Made by a program: the position numbers and the translations under genes | Notes under the pieces: model-generated | What the model was told of the DNA's origin: nothing | What the model saw: only the letters and a program-made list of their open reading frames with translations | The model's database searches: none | In this document: positions 11,463 through 22,331 of the stretch, piece by piece | Numbering within the stretch: position 1 is the first letter of the stretch | How the letters are laid out: each line of letters starts with the position of its first letter | Assembly: GCF_032854445.1 (NCBI RefSeq) | Contig: NC_088302.1 | Coordinates: 41,174,191 to 41,234,190 of the forward strand | Length of the DNA: 60,000 bases | Source of the DNA: Liolophura sinensis | Lineage: Eukaryota > Mollusca > Polyplacophora > Chitonida > Chitonidae | Direction of reading: 5' to 3'

Positions 11463-11863
11463 ATCTACGTCGATCTTTGTCTTACACAAGCTTCATGTTC
11501 TGGTCGTCATTCGTCCTGAACATCGCTGTTCCATTTTTTCTGCTGGGCGTCTTCAACGTTCTACCAAGAAGGCCCTCCCCTGTCAAACGTTGCTGACCAG
11601 TTGACCAACAATACAGGATCACAAATTACTCGTCTGCTCTTTGGGATTGTCGTCGCCTTTTTCTTTGCAACTTCGTTGGCGCTGTGATGAATATTTTGGT
11701 TGGAATTTATGGCAGATCCTTTAGTTTTAAGTTCTGGTTTAGAACAGGAATACTTATTGGAAACGCCATGTTTAATGCGAATCCCGCTATAAATTTCATT
11801 GTCTACATGATGTGCTGCACGACCATGAGGAAGGCTATTGGTGAGAGGCTGAGATGCACCTAA
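11463..11863 (+). pseudogene. C-terminal half of a GPCR copy (unit 3)
   Basis: Aligns with 2550-2985 of the intact receptor, covering TM5, the third intracellular loop, TM6 and TM7, and ending with a TAA at 11861. The third loop has an internal deletion around 11560, and frameshifts break the TM5-TM6 join. The TM7 segment still reads NPAINFIVY. The N-terminal half (TM1-4) is absent between the leader exon (11298) and 11463. Confidence 0.8.
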
Positions 11864-12000
11864 AAGAAGAAAATGTTTCACACCGATATCTGGTAGACAA
11901 TCTAGCCTTTATGTCAAAACAGATCCGGATAAACAGTACGTTCTGATTGTGCAATACGAAACGATGTATTTAATTTTTAACCTAAACAACTAAACTACTA

Positions 12001-12120
12001 TAATTTACATCATATACGTCACATGCGGCACAGTCACGAGGAAGGCCATTGGAGAACTTTTGAATGTTTGCGGCTGGGAAAGACAAATTGACCTTAATGT
12101 TAAAACAAACTCGAATGGAT
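12001..12120 (+). pseudogene. Second C-terminal GPCR fragment (unit 4)
   Basis: A further 120-base match to the end of TM7 and the start of the cytoplasmic tail (AGGAAGGCCATTGGAGA), only about 140 bases after the previous fragment ends. It points to another tandem unit deleted almost completely. Confidence 0.65.
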
Positions 12121-12504
12121 ATTCGAGTACCGGCGGTACTGCTGATGCTGTATGTTATTTCATACAACCTCGTACGCACGCATATATCAACATCACACAA
12201 ACAACTAAATGAAGAAGTGTGCTAGTGTAGAATTCTACAAGAATGTGTCATAGAACTTTCACTTGTAACGTGACTGAGATAATAGATAATAAATATGTTT
12301 ACTTGAAGAGTTTAGTTCAACAGTTACCTGTTCAAAGGGACACGAATATGTGCTAATAAAGACATACAAACTATGAATCTATACCTCGACATTGAATACG
12401 TTTAAATGCTGTGGTTAGAACAGTTGTAATTAACAGTCATTCCTCTAAGTTGTTTAATGTTGGAACATATATATGTGTATATGAATATTTTGATGTATAG
12501 TATA

Positions 12505-12610
12505 TTTCTTTTACAGAGTCGCCTATATTCAGCTGTCTGTAAAATCAGTCATACTCACTGCCAAAATTGCCTTAAGTCAGTGACAACACAAGCTCTACAC
12601 AGGGATATAT
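12505..12610 (+). repeat. Interspersed repeat R3, plus copy
   Basis: Core words CGCCTAT, CAGCTGTCTGTAAAATCAG and TCATACTC recur inverted at 13268-13350 and, more diverged, in direct orientation at 14713-14830. The block is about 100 bases in each case and lies downstream of GPCR fragments. Confidence 0.65.
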
Positions 12611-13267
12611 TTGAAGTTCTTCGGTAGGAAAATGAAATTAGAACACTTTTTCTAATTCATGATGATAAACTCTACAAGCTCGGTTTCGACGGCAAGAATG
12701 AAGTCATAATTATTAAAAAACCTGAGGCATACTGCCCATATAAAAGAGGTTGGCAGAGTTCAACATGTTTTGAAGGAGGGTGACACTAGTTACCCGAACT
12801 GCTGTCGATTTTACTGTAAACCCTGTTTCTGACGCTGCCATATTTGAAATCGTTCGCACGTTTTAATATAATATAACCTTAATAAATGAATTTTATTTTA
12901 TCTCTTGTAGTATAGGATCTCGCCGCAGTATAGTTTTAGAGATGGATATTGGGAAATTAAAGCGATCTAGTTATTAGGTGAGAGAGTAGTGTAGGCTGTG
13001 TTACCGTATGAAGTTTGTTCTAACCGCTTGTTGGTGCAGCCATTGCAAAACAAATTACTCTCCTCGCCCATTATCCAGCATGCAACTTGTTTTTGAATTA
13101 TTATTATGACATAACCCGAGGCAATGCGTTATTGGTATCGAAACTAAGCTTATGGAGTTTAACATGAATTAGAAGAAGTGTTCTAACCGCAATTTCTTTG
13201 TAATAACATGGACGTCCAACGTATCAGTGTGTACAGTTTGAGTTGTTACCCGACAATAACTAAAGGC
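12611..13267. other. Spacer between inverted R3 copies
   Basis: About 660 bases without a recognised gene. Because the flanking R3 copies are inverted, the whole 12505-13350 interval could be an element with long terminal inverted repeats, but no transposase or target duplication was seen. Confidence 0.3.
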
Positions 13268-13350
13268 AATTGTGGCAGCGAGTATGACTGATTTTACAGA
13301 CAGCTGAGTATAGGCGGCTCTCTAAAAGAAATAGACTTTAGTAAAAAGTG
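13268..13350 (-). repeat. Interspersed repeat R3, inverted copy
   Basis: The reverse complement matches 12505-12580 at roughly nine bases in ten by eye, including TCTGTAAAATCAGTCATACT. Confidence 0.7.
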
Positions 13351-13701
13351 GTACACATTAGTTGTACAGTGTACATTGCGGATGTTGAAGGTCTGCACGC
13401 CATTAAGGAAACAAAATTAATCTGGCCCGTAAATGCCCAGAAGAAACGTATCAAGTACATACATGTTTTTTGAGTAGCATAAGGCTTCTGATATAATTTG
13501 TCCCTCATAATTAGGCTTTCAAGCTGAAATATTCAAGCTATTTGTTCTTATCCGGACCATTAAACAATGTTCTCTTCACCCACTTCTTACTTATTCCCCG
13601 AAAAACTTTGTCATGCTGAATCAAGCTGCTGGGGAGTATTCAGAAACAAAAGTACTATGTAACCGAAAAAAGTTTTGTTTTGCTGCAAGATATACTTTTT
13701 G

Positions 13702-13785
13702 CGTTTGAATATTCTTGATATTCGTTTGAATATTCTTGATATTCGTTTGAATATTCTTGATATTCGTTTGAATATTCTTGATATT
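13702..13785. repeat. 21-bp minisatellite, 4 units
   Basis: Four near-perfect tandem copies of CGTTTGAATATTCTTGATA plus two bases. The period is 21, so all minus-strand frames stay open and give a repeated YQEYSNE peptide; I do not regard it as coding. Confidence 0.9.
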
Positions 13786-14047
13786 CAGCCGCATTCAGTG
13801 AAACGTTGCAGAAAACTACAAGTAGGTTTGTGAGCTGCATATGCGATATGTTTACCAAAGTACTTGAGTTGTGTTGATAAATGCAACACTTGCTCAGACT
13901 CATCTGAGGCTGATTTACTACATATAGCAATTTTAAATACATACTATTTATAAATGTTCTTTGGTGGTTTTAAGAGATGTACGGTTTTTGCAAATGAAAT
14001 TGTATAAGCTCAGACAAGTCAATCAAGAAGCATGTTATTTACATTGA

Positions 14048-14206
14048 TTTATTTTTGATTGGTGTTTTACGCCGTACGCAAGAATATTTCACTGATACGA
14101 CGGTAGCCAGCACTATGGTGGGAGGAAACCCGGCAGAGCCCGGGAGAACCCACGACCATCCGCAGGTTGTTGACAGACCTTCCCACGTACGGCCAGAAGA
14201 GTAGAA
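14048..14206 (-). mobile_element. Main-family SINE, 3' part, minus strand
   Basis: Reads on the minus strand as the conserved SINE 3' domain: the GGTTTCCTCCCACCATA-type block, then AGTGAAATATTCTTG, then the ACGGCGTAAAACACCAATCA-like tail. The tRNA head is missing (5' truncated). Confidence 0.8.
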
Positions 14207-14227
14207 CTGGAATAGAATAGAATTGGA

Positions 14228-14330
14228 ATATTTTATTTGATTGGTGTTTTACGCCATAGGCAAGAATATTTCACTTTTACAACGGTGGCCAAGATTATGA
14301 TGGGAGTATTTGGGGTAAACCACGGGTGTA
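14228..14330 (-). mobile_element. Main-family SINE tail fragment
   Basis: A short minus-strand piece with the GATTGGTGTTTTACGCC end and a degraded body. Confidence 0.65.
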
Positions 14331-14474
14331 TGTATAGATATGAATACCATATTGGTTGAAGACATACATACTATTTATAAATGTTCTTTGGTGGTTTTAA
14401 GAGATGTACGGTTTTTGCAAATGAATTTGTATAAGCTCAGACAAGTCAATCAAGAAGCATGTTATTTACATTGA

Positions 14475-14605
14475 TTTATTTTTGATTGGTGTTTTACGCC
14501 GAACTCAGGGATATTTCACTGATACGACGGCGACCGCTTTATGGTGGGAGGAAACCGGGCACGAAACTAACGACCATCCGCAGGTTGCTGCAAGACCTTC
14601 CACAT
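14475..14605 (-). mobile_element. Main-family SINE, 3' part, minus strand
   Basis: Duplicate of the 14048 insertion with independent decay; it retains the tail and the CATCCGCAGGTTGCTG block. Confidence 0.75.
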
Positions 14606-14712
14606 TCTGGAATACAGCAGATATGACTTGAAATAATCTCTCACACTGATATCATTAAGCTAATTTTTTTTAACTGACATTAAACATGAATCATATAAGG
14701 ATTTGACACTAT

Positions 14713-14830
14713 AGTCTTTTTCTCTTAGCCATCTGTCTATTCATTTCAGTTGTTTGTAAAATCTGTTATACTCTCTACCAAAGTTGCCTTCCGTTAATAT
14801 CGCCACAAGGTCTACACATTGGTACGTTGT
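14713..14830 (+). repeat. Interspersed repeat R3, diverged plus copy
   Basis: Shares the order TTTGTAAAATCTGTTATACT, then CCAAAGTTGCCTT, then AGGTCTACACA with 12530-12610. An adjoining short repeat (GTACGTTGTACGTCTATA) follows. Confidence 0.55.
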
Positions 14831-15365
14831 ACGTCTATATTGTGGTCTACATATTGATATGTTGTATGTCTATACTAGTGCAAGGAAAATACAGTTAAAA
14901 TTCCTTTTTCCTGTACATTTTCCACTTCATGGTAGCATTTCTTATATCCAGTGGGTCGGGTAATGATTTCAATCAGTTATTACTGAAAATACTGATGTGT
15001 GCCAAGGATGCATGAACGGTTGCAGTCAAAGTGCAACTCACAATTGGCGAGACACATGTTATGATTATGGACAACAACACGTAACATGGTACAGAATTTG
15101 GATACTAATTCAGTCCATGTGTCTTGAACATTTCTTGCGTGCTGTCATCATCCTTGAAAACTGTTGACTGTTTCTCTTTGCATGAATCCGCCATAATGTG
15201 GCAATTTACATACTTGGTACTTTTGTTCAAGACTGTTGGGAAATCGGCCCGGAACCTTCTTTGAGGTTGACGCCTGGTATGTCTGACGTATAGATTAGTA
15301 TATAATCCGTTCGTAGTTGATCACACCTCTATATGTGCGTTGGGCAGGATGGAAGAAGTTTGATT

Positions 15366-15612
15366 CACTAAAAAGTAATCTGTTAATTTTAACCGAAAGT
15401 TTGAGTGATAATAAAATATATTCTGTTATTATAACACAATATTCTGTCATATTCAACATAATATTCTGTTAGTCTAATAGAATCTTTATGTTGAATTAAT
15501 AGAATACGTGTGCAATATTTAACAGAGCAATCTGCTGCTATAACAGAATACATTCTAGCATCACTCAGACAACAGGCTTTGTGTTAAAATTAACAGAATA
15601 ATTTTTTGAGTG
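15366..15612. mobile_element. MITE-like element with about 28-bp terminal inverted repeats
   Basis: The left end CACTAAAAAGTAATCTGTTA continues into ATTTTAAC. The right end, reverse complemented, reads CACTCAAAAAATTATTCTGT and continues TAATTTTAAC, an imperfect inverted pair 247 bases apart overall. The interior is rich in ATTCTGTTA/TAACAGAAT words and non-coding. No clear target-site duplication was seen, so the superfamily is open. Confidence 0.65.
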
Positions 15613-16020
15613 TATGGCTGTGACAAGGATAGGAAATTGAACACAGCTTCATTGGGTGAACATAATGGGTAAAGGATGGGCTAAAACAGTTTCTTCTTTG
15701 GTAATATCCCTGGGCACAAGTGCTTTTGGATTAACAAAACGTTAGGAAAATGGCATCTTTGAATTAAAATATCTTCTGGAACTGATTTTAAAAATTATTA
15801 CATGTGAAATTCCAATTAATTTGTTGAAGTGGTGGATTTTGATAGATTGACTGTTGATTGTAATTACAGCTCCAGGTATCAAACATACCTGACAATACAG
15901 ATAATCCTTGATAGAAAGCACCTGTCCGTTAGTCGTAAACAAACTGGATTGTATGTATATCTTTAACCGGTACCCACCCAATGCTGTAGCGTTTGTTCTC
16001 ATATCCGGTATAAAAGACAA
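15613..16020. other. Intergenic, nothing recognised
   Basis: No coding or repeat structure stands out between the MITE-like element and the last GPCR remnant. Confidence 0.4.
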
Positions 16021-16048
16021 TTTCTATGATGCCATTTCTTTTGTGAAA

Positions 16049-16830
16049 TTCGTATGATTGTGATCACTACAACAAACAACCGCTTTGTGTGGAAGACAAA
16101 AGAGTACAGAAAATATATTTTATTTTTGTTTTAAGACAAAGAAAGAAGTATTAATCAGTTGATCATACCGAGTATATATACATATATGTATAAACTAGAA
16201 AATACAAATGTGTTTTCCTACGCAATTAACAATTTTATAGATAGTAAATATTGCAGGGAATCTTGTAAATATGCACTGTTGAAAAATCACTGTTTTCTTT
16301 CACCGATATCATTGTTTATCACTCATCTTTTCTAAATTCTTCCATAATGTGGAAATGTCACAGGCACTCTTAGTCACACCAACAATTTTATTGATGGGCA
16401 TAAAACAATCCAGAGTAATGTGACGCTTGAGTTCAGAAATTCACCCATTGTGACTTTATTGGGTACTGTATCTACATGTGAAAACAGGCATTCCTACACC
16501 AGCTGTCAATCAAAATGGACGTTCCAAGCACTCACGCCCGAGTGTCGTACCCTCTGTATAATTATATGACGAACTCAGACGACACAACCAAATGTATGTT
16601 ATCATCCCTTGGATTTTGATGTCGCTATTAATCAGTGTTAACATGGTAAGAAGGGTTTTAAGGGTTGTGCGTCTTGCGCAGGTAGTTCTTAGATCTAGCT
16701 TCAGCGTCTTTTTTCTTTCTTATAGGCCTGATAGACTCAGTGCACGACGATCACCTGTTTGATTTTCTAAAGATACATGTGCTTTTACTTGGCATACAAG
16801 TTTCTACGGAACGATATATTTAAAGGAACG
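16049..16830 (+). pseudogene. Badly eroded GPCR unit (unit 5)
   Basis: The upstream box is at 16049-16079 (GATCACTACAACAAACA) and a TATA-like word at 16189-16194, closer than in the other units. Near 16330-16440 the sequence aligns with exon 2 of the intact gene, but the acceptor AG is lost and the start codon region reads ATAATGTGGAAATG. Fragments of the N-terminus and TM1-2 are recognisable to about 16830 with many indels. An R2 fragment (16485-16545) sits inside. Non-functional. Confidence 0.6.
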
Positions 16831-19216
16831 TTTTCTTATCTTTCACTGGATATGCTTTAAAATCGCTGTCGCTACTTCATTAAGTTTTTGAATCACTTGA
16901 CTACAACCTTACATGTATACCATACGCGTTCAAAAACGTGAAGATAGTGTGTTTTTCTTTTAGATCTTTGATGAAAGGAAGCATCGCCAGTAGGCGAAAG
17001 TGCCATGAGTTCTTGACTCTTTGGATTTCGCCATCAGATCGTATCATATGCCTTGAATAAAATCTTTGTCTATTCACAGAACCCTTACTCTGTAAGCTCC
17101 CTTTACATACCTCGGTCCCGGTGTTATTGTTAGCCGTAGTTATTTGAGTAATATAGGGATCAGGAATGTCATCAGACATCATACTTAGTTAAATGGACGG
17201 TAGCGATGGAATCGGGACGCAGTTGTGTACCTAAGATAAAAGACGGGGATGGCTGAATCTAGACTCGCGAGTCAGAGAAGTACATGTACACAAAAGGTGG
17301 TCCCGTGCAAGCATCCAAAGTCGAAATCAGCCATAGAAATAATTCAAAGGCAAAAATGTGAATCATTCTTAGCAAATCTCTAGCTTTTCGGAAGTAGGGC
17401 ACCTGTTTAAAGTGGAACTGTCTACAGAATCACGGCTGCTTGAGTCGTTTTCAGCGTCTGCTTCTTTACACATAAAGTCTAATACATTGTATATTAACGT
17501 ACACGGTCCGCTTTGAGAAATTATGATCAGTTAAGTAGGCAGTATAACAGCATATTGTCCACTTATCCTGCAAATCTAGGCTGAATCAATAGGTTCAAAT
17601 TTTTTGTTTATGAAAATAAGGGGATATCATTTAAACAACTCTATGAAAACTATGAAAGGTACCTCAAATATATTCAAATTTCAGGTACATACATACAGGT
17701 GAACATCTTGGGCTACAGTATGGTGCAATTGTAAATTTCTAAACCTCACAGTGTTGGATATACAGGCCACTGAAATTCCGCAACCTGAAAACCTTACAGT
17801 AGTTTACTGACTATATCTGAAAGAGTTACACACACAGACAAAATAACGGAAGTACATTCGGAATCATGTGCTCGAAATACATCGGAATACCCCAGAGCTA
17901 TTTCAATACTCAAAGCTATTATGACGTCATATATTTGACCAATGGTGAACTTTTAAAGTTTTTAACGGAGTTTAAGCCTTCTTCAAACTTTACGTATTTA
18001 ATATTGTTCTACATGTATATCAATTTTCAGAATGATCCGTCGATTGATTCTTGAGAAGAAAAGGTTTGGCTAGAAATTAAATATGGTAAGCGATCTAGAA
18101 AAACTTCCAAACCATTAAAGGTAATATTTGGGACAACTTTGCTGCTAATTTGCAGTATTCTGGAGAACAAAAAAAGCGTTGTTAAAAAAAAAACAATTTT
18201 TTTTATTCTGAGCAAGATCAATAGGCATCGAGCTTTCAGCTTGGAAGCCTAATACTAACAGATAAATAGCCAGGCTTGTTAATGCTATTCTACAACTCTT
18301 TTATGATTGTTGTTGACTTGAAGCAAATGTTGAGTAAGCAGGCCTGCAACCATCTTGCTGATGCTACCTCAGAAAAAGCTCGGGTCATGAATAGTACAGC
18401 ACTGCGATTTATATAGGTCTATTACACATGCAATATGTTTCATATCATGCTATTAAAAAGAAAAAATACAAAGTAAACCACAACTATTAATATTCGATAT
18501 GTTTATTAGAATAAACAGTTTATCAGTAAAACTGTAGCATCTGATTAAGAAAGCGATATATGGATATGGATCTGGAATGCTATGTCCTGAAGAGCTACTG
18601 ATCGACGCTAAGAACGATGACGCATAATGTGTTCAAATGGCGGCGTAAAGGAGACTTCCAAGCCTTCGATGTTAAACTATTAAATACTCAAATAACAAGC
18701 CCTGCTGACGGAAAATTTAGATATTTTATTTGACTTTAAGTATAGGTCTTTCATCTAAGGTATAGGTTGTATAACTGTGTTGTTTTCTTTTAATCAGTCC
18801 TATGTATAAAAACTGACAAACAAGTTTGAATGCAAAAGCTCCAGAAATTACCACATATTTTCCCACCAATATTCAGTGCTTTCTGGAAGACTCACAAACT
18901 ATTAATTATCCCTTGTCATTTCCAGATTTAGTGGACAACTGTTCAGACATGTTTGGTTCACTGAAGCTTCAATCATATTGAACTGAAGTCAAGATAATAT
19001 CGGGTATAATATTATAGGTCTTTGGAAAAAATATGATTGTACTTTCATAATTTGTAAAGCATTTTGTACACTTAGAGAAAAGACAATAATAATTAAATCA
19101 TGAATAACCTACAAAATTTGTCATTTTTTCATAGTATCATTGCATAATATTTATGTTTACAAATCTACATATCGATATTCTGTGTAGATTACCAACTATT
19201 CTCACATAATCATGAT
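16831..19216. other. Intergenic between GPCR cluster and transporter copy A
   Basis: About 2.4 kb of AT-rich sequence. I recognise no gene, RNA or structured repeat. Confidence 0.5.
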
Positions 19217-19408
19217 TTAATACTTGTTATCTTCTGACTCCTTCTCCTCCCTCTTTTTCTTCTTCTTCTTCTTCTTCCAGCTGTTGATTTCTTCGATTGT
19301 TTGAGGTAACTCTTTGTCCACGGTTTCCGTCAGAAGAAACAAGAAAAAAACAATTGCAAGACAGCTGCTTCCGTAAATAGTTCCTGGAAGCCAGGGGTGG
19401 TAATCAAT
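19217..19408 (-). CDS. SLC22 copy A exon 10 (C-terminus)
   Basis: Begins IDYHPWLPGT after an acceptor reading GATGTTGTAG, encodes the last TM segment and the TETVDKELPQTIEEI tail, and stops at 19217-19219. A GAA/GAG-rich microsatellite in the coding sequence gives eight consecutive lysines and a charged extension absent from copy B (192 versus 147 bases). Confidence 0.9.
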   Translation of the reverse strand: MDYHPWLPGTIYGSSCLAIVFFLFLLTETVDKELPQTIEEINSWKKKKKKKKREEKESEDNKY

Positions 19409-21037
19409 CTACAACATCACAAAGCAAGCAACATGTCAGGGTATAACACAGCATCTAGTATCACAACACACACAACATGCCAGGGTATAACACAGCATCC
19501 AGTATCACAAAACACACAACATGTCAGGGTATAACACAGCATCCAGTATCACACAGCGCACAACATGTCAGGGTATAACACAGCATCCAGTATCATAAAA
19601 CGCACAACATGTCAGCGTATAACACAGCATCCAGTATCACAAGACACACAACATGTCAGGGTATAACACAGCATCCAGTATCACACAACGCATATCATGT
19701 AAGGGTAAAACACAGCATCCAGTATCACAAAACACACAACATGTCAGGGTATAACACAGCATCTAGTATCACAAAACACACAACATGTCAGGGTATAACA
19801 CAGCATCCAGCATCACAAGACACACAACATGTCAGGGTATAACACAGCATCCAGTATCACACAACGCATATCATGTAAGGGTAAAACACAGCATCCAGTA
19901 CCACAAGACACACAACATGTCAGGGTATCACACAGCATCCAGCATCACAAAACGCACAGCATGTCAGGGTATAACACAGCATCTAGTATCACAAAACACA
20001 CAACATGTCAGGGTATAACACAGCATCCAGTATCACAAGACACATAACATGTCAGGGTATAACACAGCATCCAGTATCACAAAACACAAAACATGTCAGG
20101 GCATAACACAGCATCCAGTATCACAAGACACATAACATGTCAGGGTATAACACAGCATCCAGCATCACACAACGCATATCATGTAAGGGTAAAACACAGC
20201 ATCCAGTATCACACAACGCACATCATGTAAGTGTAAAACACAGCATCCAGTATCACAAAACACACAACATGTCAGGGTATAACACAGCATCCAGTATCAG
20301 AAAACACACAACATGTCAGCGTATAACACAGCATCCAGTATAACAACACGCACAACATGTCAGGGTATAACACAGCATCCAGTATCACACAACGCATATC
20401 ATGTCAGGGTATAACACAGCATCCAGCATCACAAGAAACACAACATGTCAGGGTATAACACAGCATCCAGTATCACAAAACACACAACCTGTCAGGGTAT
20501 AACACAGCATCCAGTATCACAAAACGCACAATATGTCAGGGTATAACACAGCATCCAGTACCACAAGAAACACAACATGTCAGGGTATAACACAGCATCC
20601 AGTACCACAAGACACACAACATGTCAGGGTATCACACAGCATCCAGCATCACAAAACGCACAGCATGTCAGGGTTCAACACGGCATCCAGCATCACAAAA
20701 CGCACAGCATGTCAGGGTATAACACAGCATCCAGTATCACAAAACACACAACATGTCAGGGTGTAACACAGCATCCAGTATCACAAAACACAAACATGTC
20801 AGGGTATAACACAGCATCCAGTATCACAAGACACACAACATGTCAGGGTATAACACAGCATCCAGTATCACAAGACACACAACATGTCAGGGTATAACAC
20901 AGCATCTAGTATCACACAACGCATATCATATAAGGGTATAGCACAGCATCCAGTATCACAAAATGCAGAATATGTCAGGGTATAACACAGCATCCAGTAT
21001 CACAAAACACACAATATGTCAGAGTATAATACAATAC
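19409..21037. repeat. 44-bp minisatellite in intron 9 of copy A (about 36 units)
   Basis: Unit core: ACATGTCAGGGTATAACACA then GCATCCAGTATCACAAAACA. The array starts at the exon 10 acceptor, and the acceptor itself looks like a variant unit (ATCTACAACATCACAAA against ATCCAGTATCACAAA). Variant units with GCATATCATGTAAGGGTAA recur, some 176 bases apart (four units; for example the blocks starting 19609 and 19785), which shows higher-order structure. The long open frames through the array are by-products of its period. The same intron of copy B holds a related 44-bp array. Confidence 0.95.
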
Positions 21038-21128
21038 ACACACTGATTTCAACACCCTCACGATTGTACAAATATATAATTACATGAATGTGCTAATTAA
21101 CTTGCAAACTACATACAATCTCGATTGG

Positions 21129-21375
21129 ATTTATTGATTTATTTGATTGATGTTTACGCTGTACTCAAGAATATTTCACCTATACGACGACAGCCAGCAT
21201 TATGGTGGGTGGGAACCGGGCAGAGCCCGGGAGAAACCCACGATCATCCGCAGGTTGCTGCAGACCTTCCCACATACGGCCGGAGAGGAAGCCAGCATGA
21301 GTTGAACTCACAGCGACCGCATTGGTGAGAGACTGCTGGGTCATTACGCTGCGCTAGCGCGCTAACCAACCTCAA
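21129..21375 (-). mobile_element. Full-length main-family SINE, minus strand
   Basis: Read on the minus strand: tRNA-like head (GGTTAGCGCGCTAGCGCAG, then TGAGTTCAA B box), the CTCTCCGGCCGTATGTGGGA block, the CCCACCATAATGCTGG block, and the AGTACAGCGTAAACATCAATC-like tail. It lies in intron 9 of copy A. Confidence 0.9.
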
Positions 21376-21466
21376 TTTGACATCTATAAATAATTAAGCA
21401 AAAAAAAAAGATCTTCTGAGGTTAAGTACTTTGCCAAAACATCCCAGATTATGCGTGGATAGTGAA

Positions 21467-21722
21467 CATCGGTTAGTGCGCTAGCACAGCGTAATGACCC
21501 AGGAGTCTCTCACCAATGCGGTCGCTGTGAGTTCAAGTCCAGCTCATGCTGGCTTCCTCTCCGGCCGTACGTGGGGAAGGTCTTTCAGCAACCTGCGGAT
21601 GGTCATGGATTTCCCCCGAGCTGTGCCCGGTTTACACCCACCATAATGCTGGCCGCCGTCGTATAAGTGAAATATTTTTGAGTACGGCGTAAAACACCAA
21701 TCAAATAAATAAAATAAATAAC
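21467..21722 (+). mobile_element. Full-length main-family SINE, plus strand
   Basis: The same family in opposite orientation, only about 90 bases from the previous copy. The head, both boxes, the CCACCATAATGCTGGCCGCC domain and the AAATAAATAAAATAAATA tail are all present. It ends about 58 bases from exon 9. Confidence 0.92.
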
Positions 21723-21779
21723 TAGCGCATTAATAGTTTTGACTACAACTAGCGCATTGACTAAAGTAAATGTACGTAC

Positions 21780-21852
21780 TACTATTGTGGCGAAGGGAGC
21801 CAGCATCCCACCGATCCGAGAAGATGATGATGCGATGCCTAGACCAACACTC
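21780..21852 (-). CDS. SLC22 copy A exon 9
   Basis: 73 bases encoding RSVGLGIASSSSRIGG and MLAPFATIV, the conserved segment leading into a late TM helix. The acceptor reads CTTTAG and the donor GTACGTAC. It has the same length and phase as copy B 54395-54467. Confidence 0.9.
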
Positions 21853-22222
21853 CTAAAGAATTGGAAACGTCACAAAACCGAATTGGTACAGAACAGGCAC
21901 AGAAATTGAAGACCATATTAACGACTGGAGATAAATCTTGAAATATCTGAGGTATAAAGTTTTATATATGTGAGGTACGCATTAAGATGTATCGGTCGAA
22001 AAAATGTTGATATATGTCAGGTACAAACTGAGAATTATTGCGGGCACAAACTGTACCAATGGCACAAATCAGGACATAAAACTTCAAAGCTTTTGTTCAT
22101 GAAAATCGTTTCAAGAATAACCTTCAGTCTTGCTTCACAGTCTATTGTTTTCACAAAGTTACACAAAATTCACACAAAATGCACAGAATCCATCGATGTA
22201 TGGATACAATATTTACTCTTAC

Positions 22223-22331
22223 CTGAGGTTAGTCGGGTACAGTTCAGGTGTGTACTGGAACAGTGTTCCCCAGGACATGGTGATGCCGAACTTACCCACC
22301 ACCGTCAGCCCCGTCACCCAGCCGGAAGGAC
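22223..22331 (-). CDS. SLC22 copy A exon 8
   Basis: 109 bases encoding GPSGWVTGLTVVGKFGI and the family motif ELYPTNLR at the exon end. The donor is GTAAGAG. About 90% identical by eye to copy B exon 55052-55160. Confidence 0.93.

Larger units (their letters stand above)
13937..14610. repeat. Tandem segmental duplication (427-bp offset) carrying SINE tails
   Basis: The block from about 13937 (ATACTATTTATAAATG) through the first SINE tail recurs from about 14364 with an offset of 427 bases. Each copy ends in a minus-strand SINE fragment (14048-14206 and 14475-14605), and a third SINE fragment lies at 14228-14330. The duplication therefore happened after one SINE insertion. Confidence 0.75.

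Noticed and set aside
19609-20897. Several 65-106-codon open frames with repeated MSGYNTASSIT-like peptides
   Set aside because: They are translations of the 44-bp minisatellite. The period is not a multiple of three and the array lies in an intron on the opposite strand.
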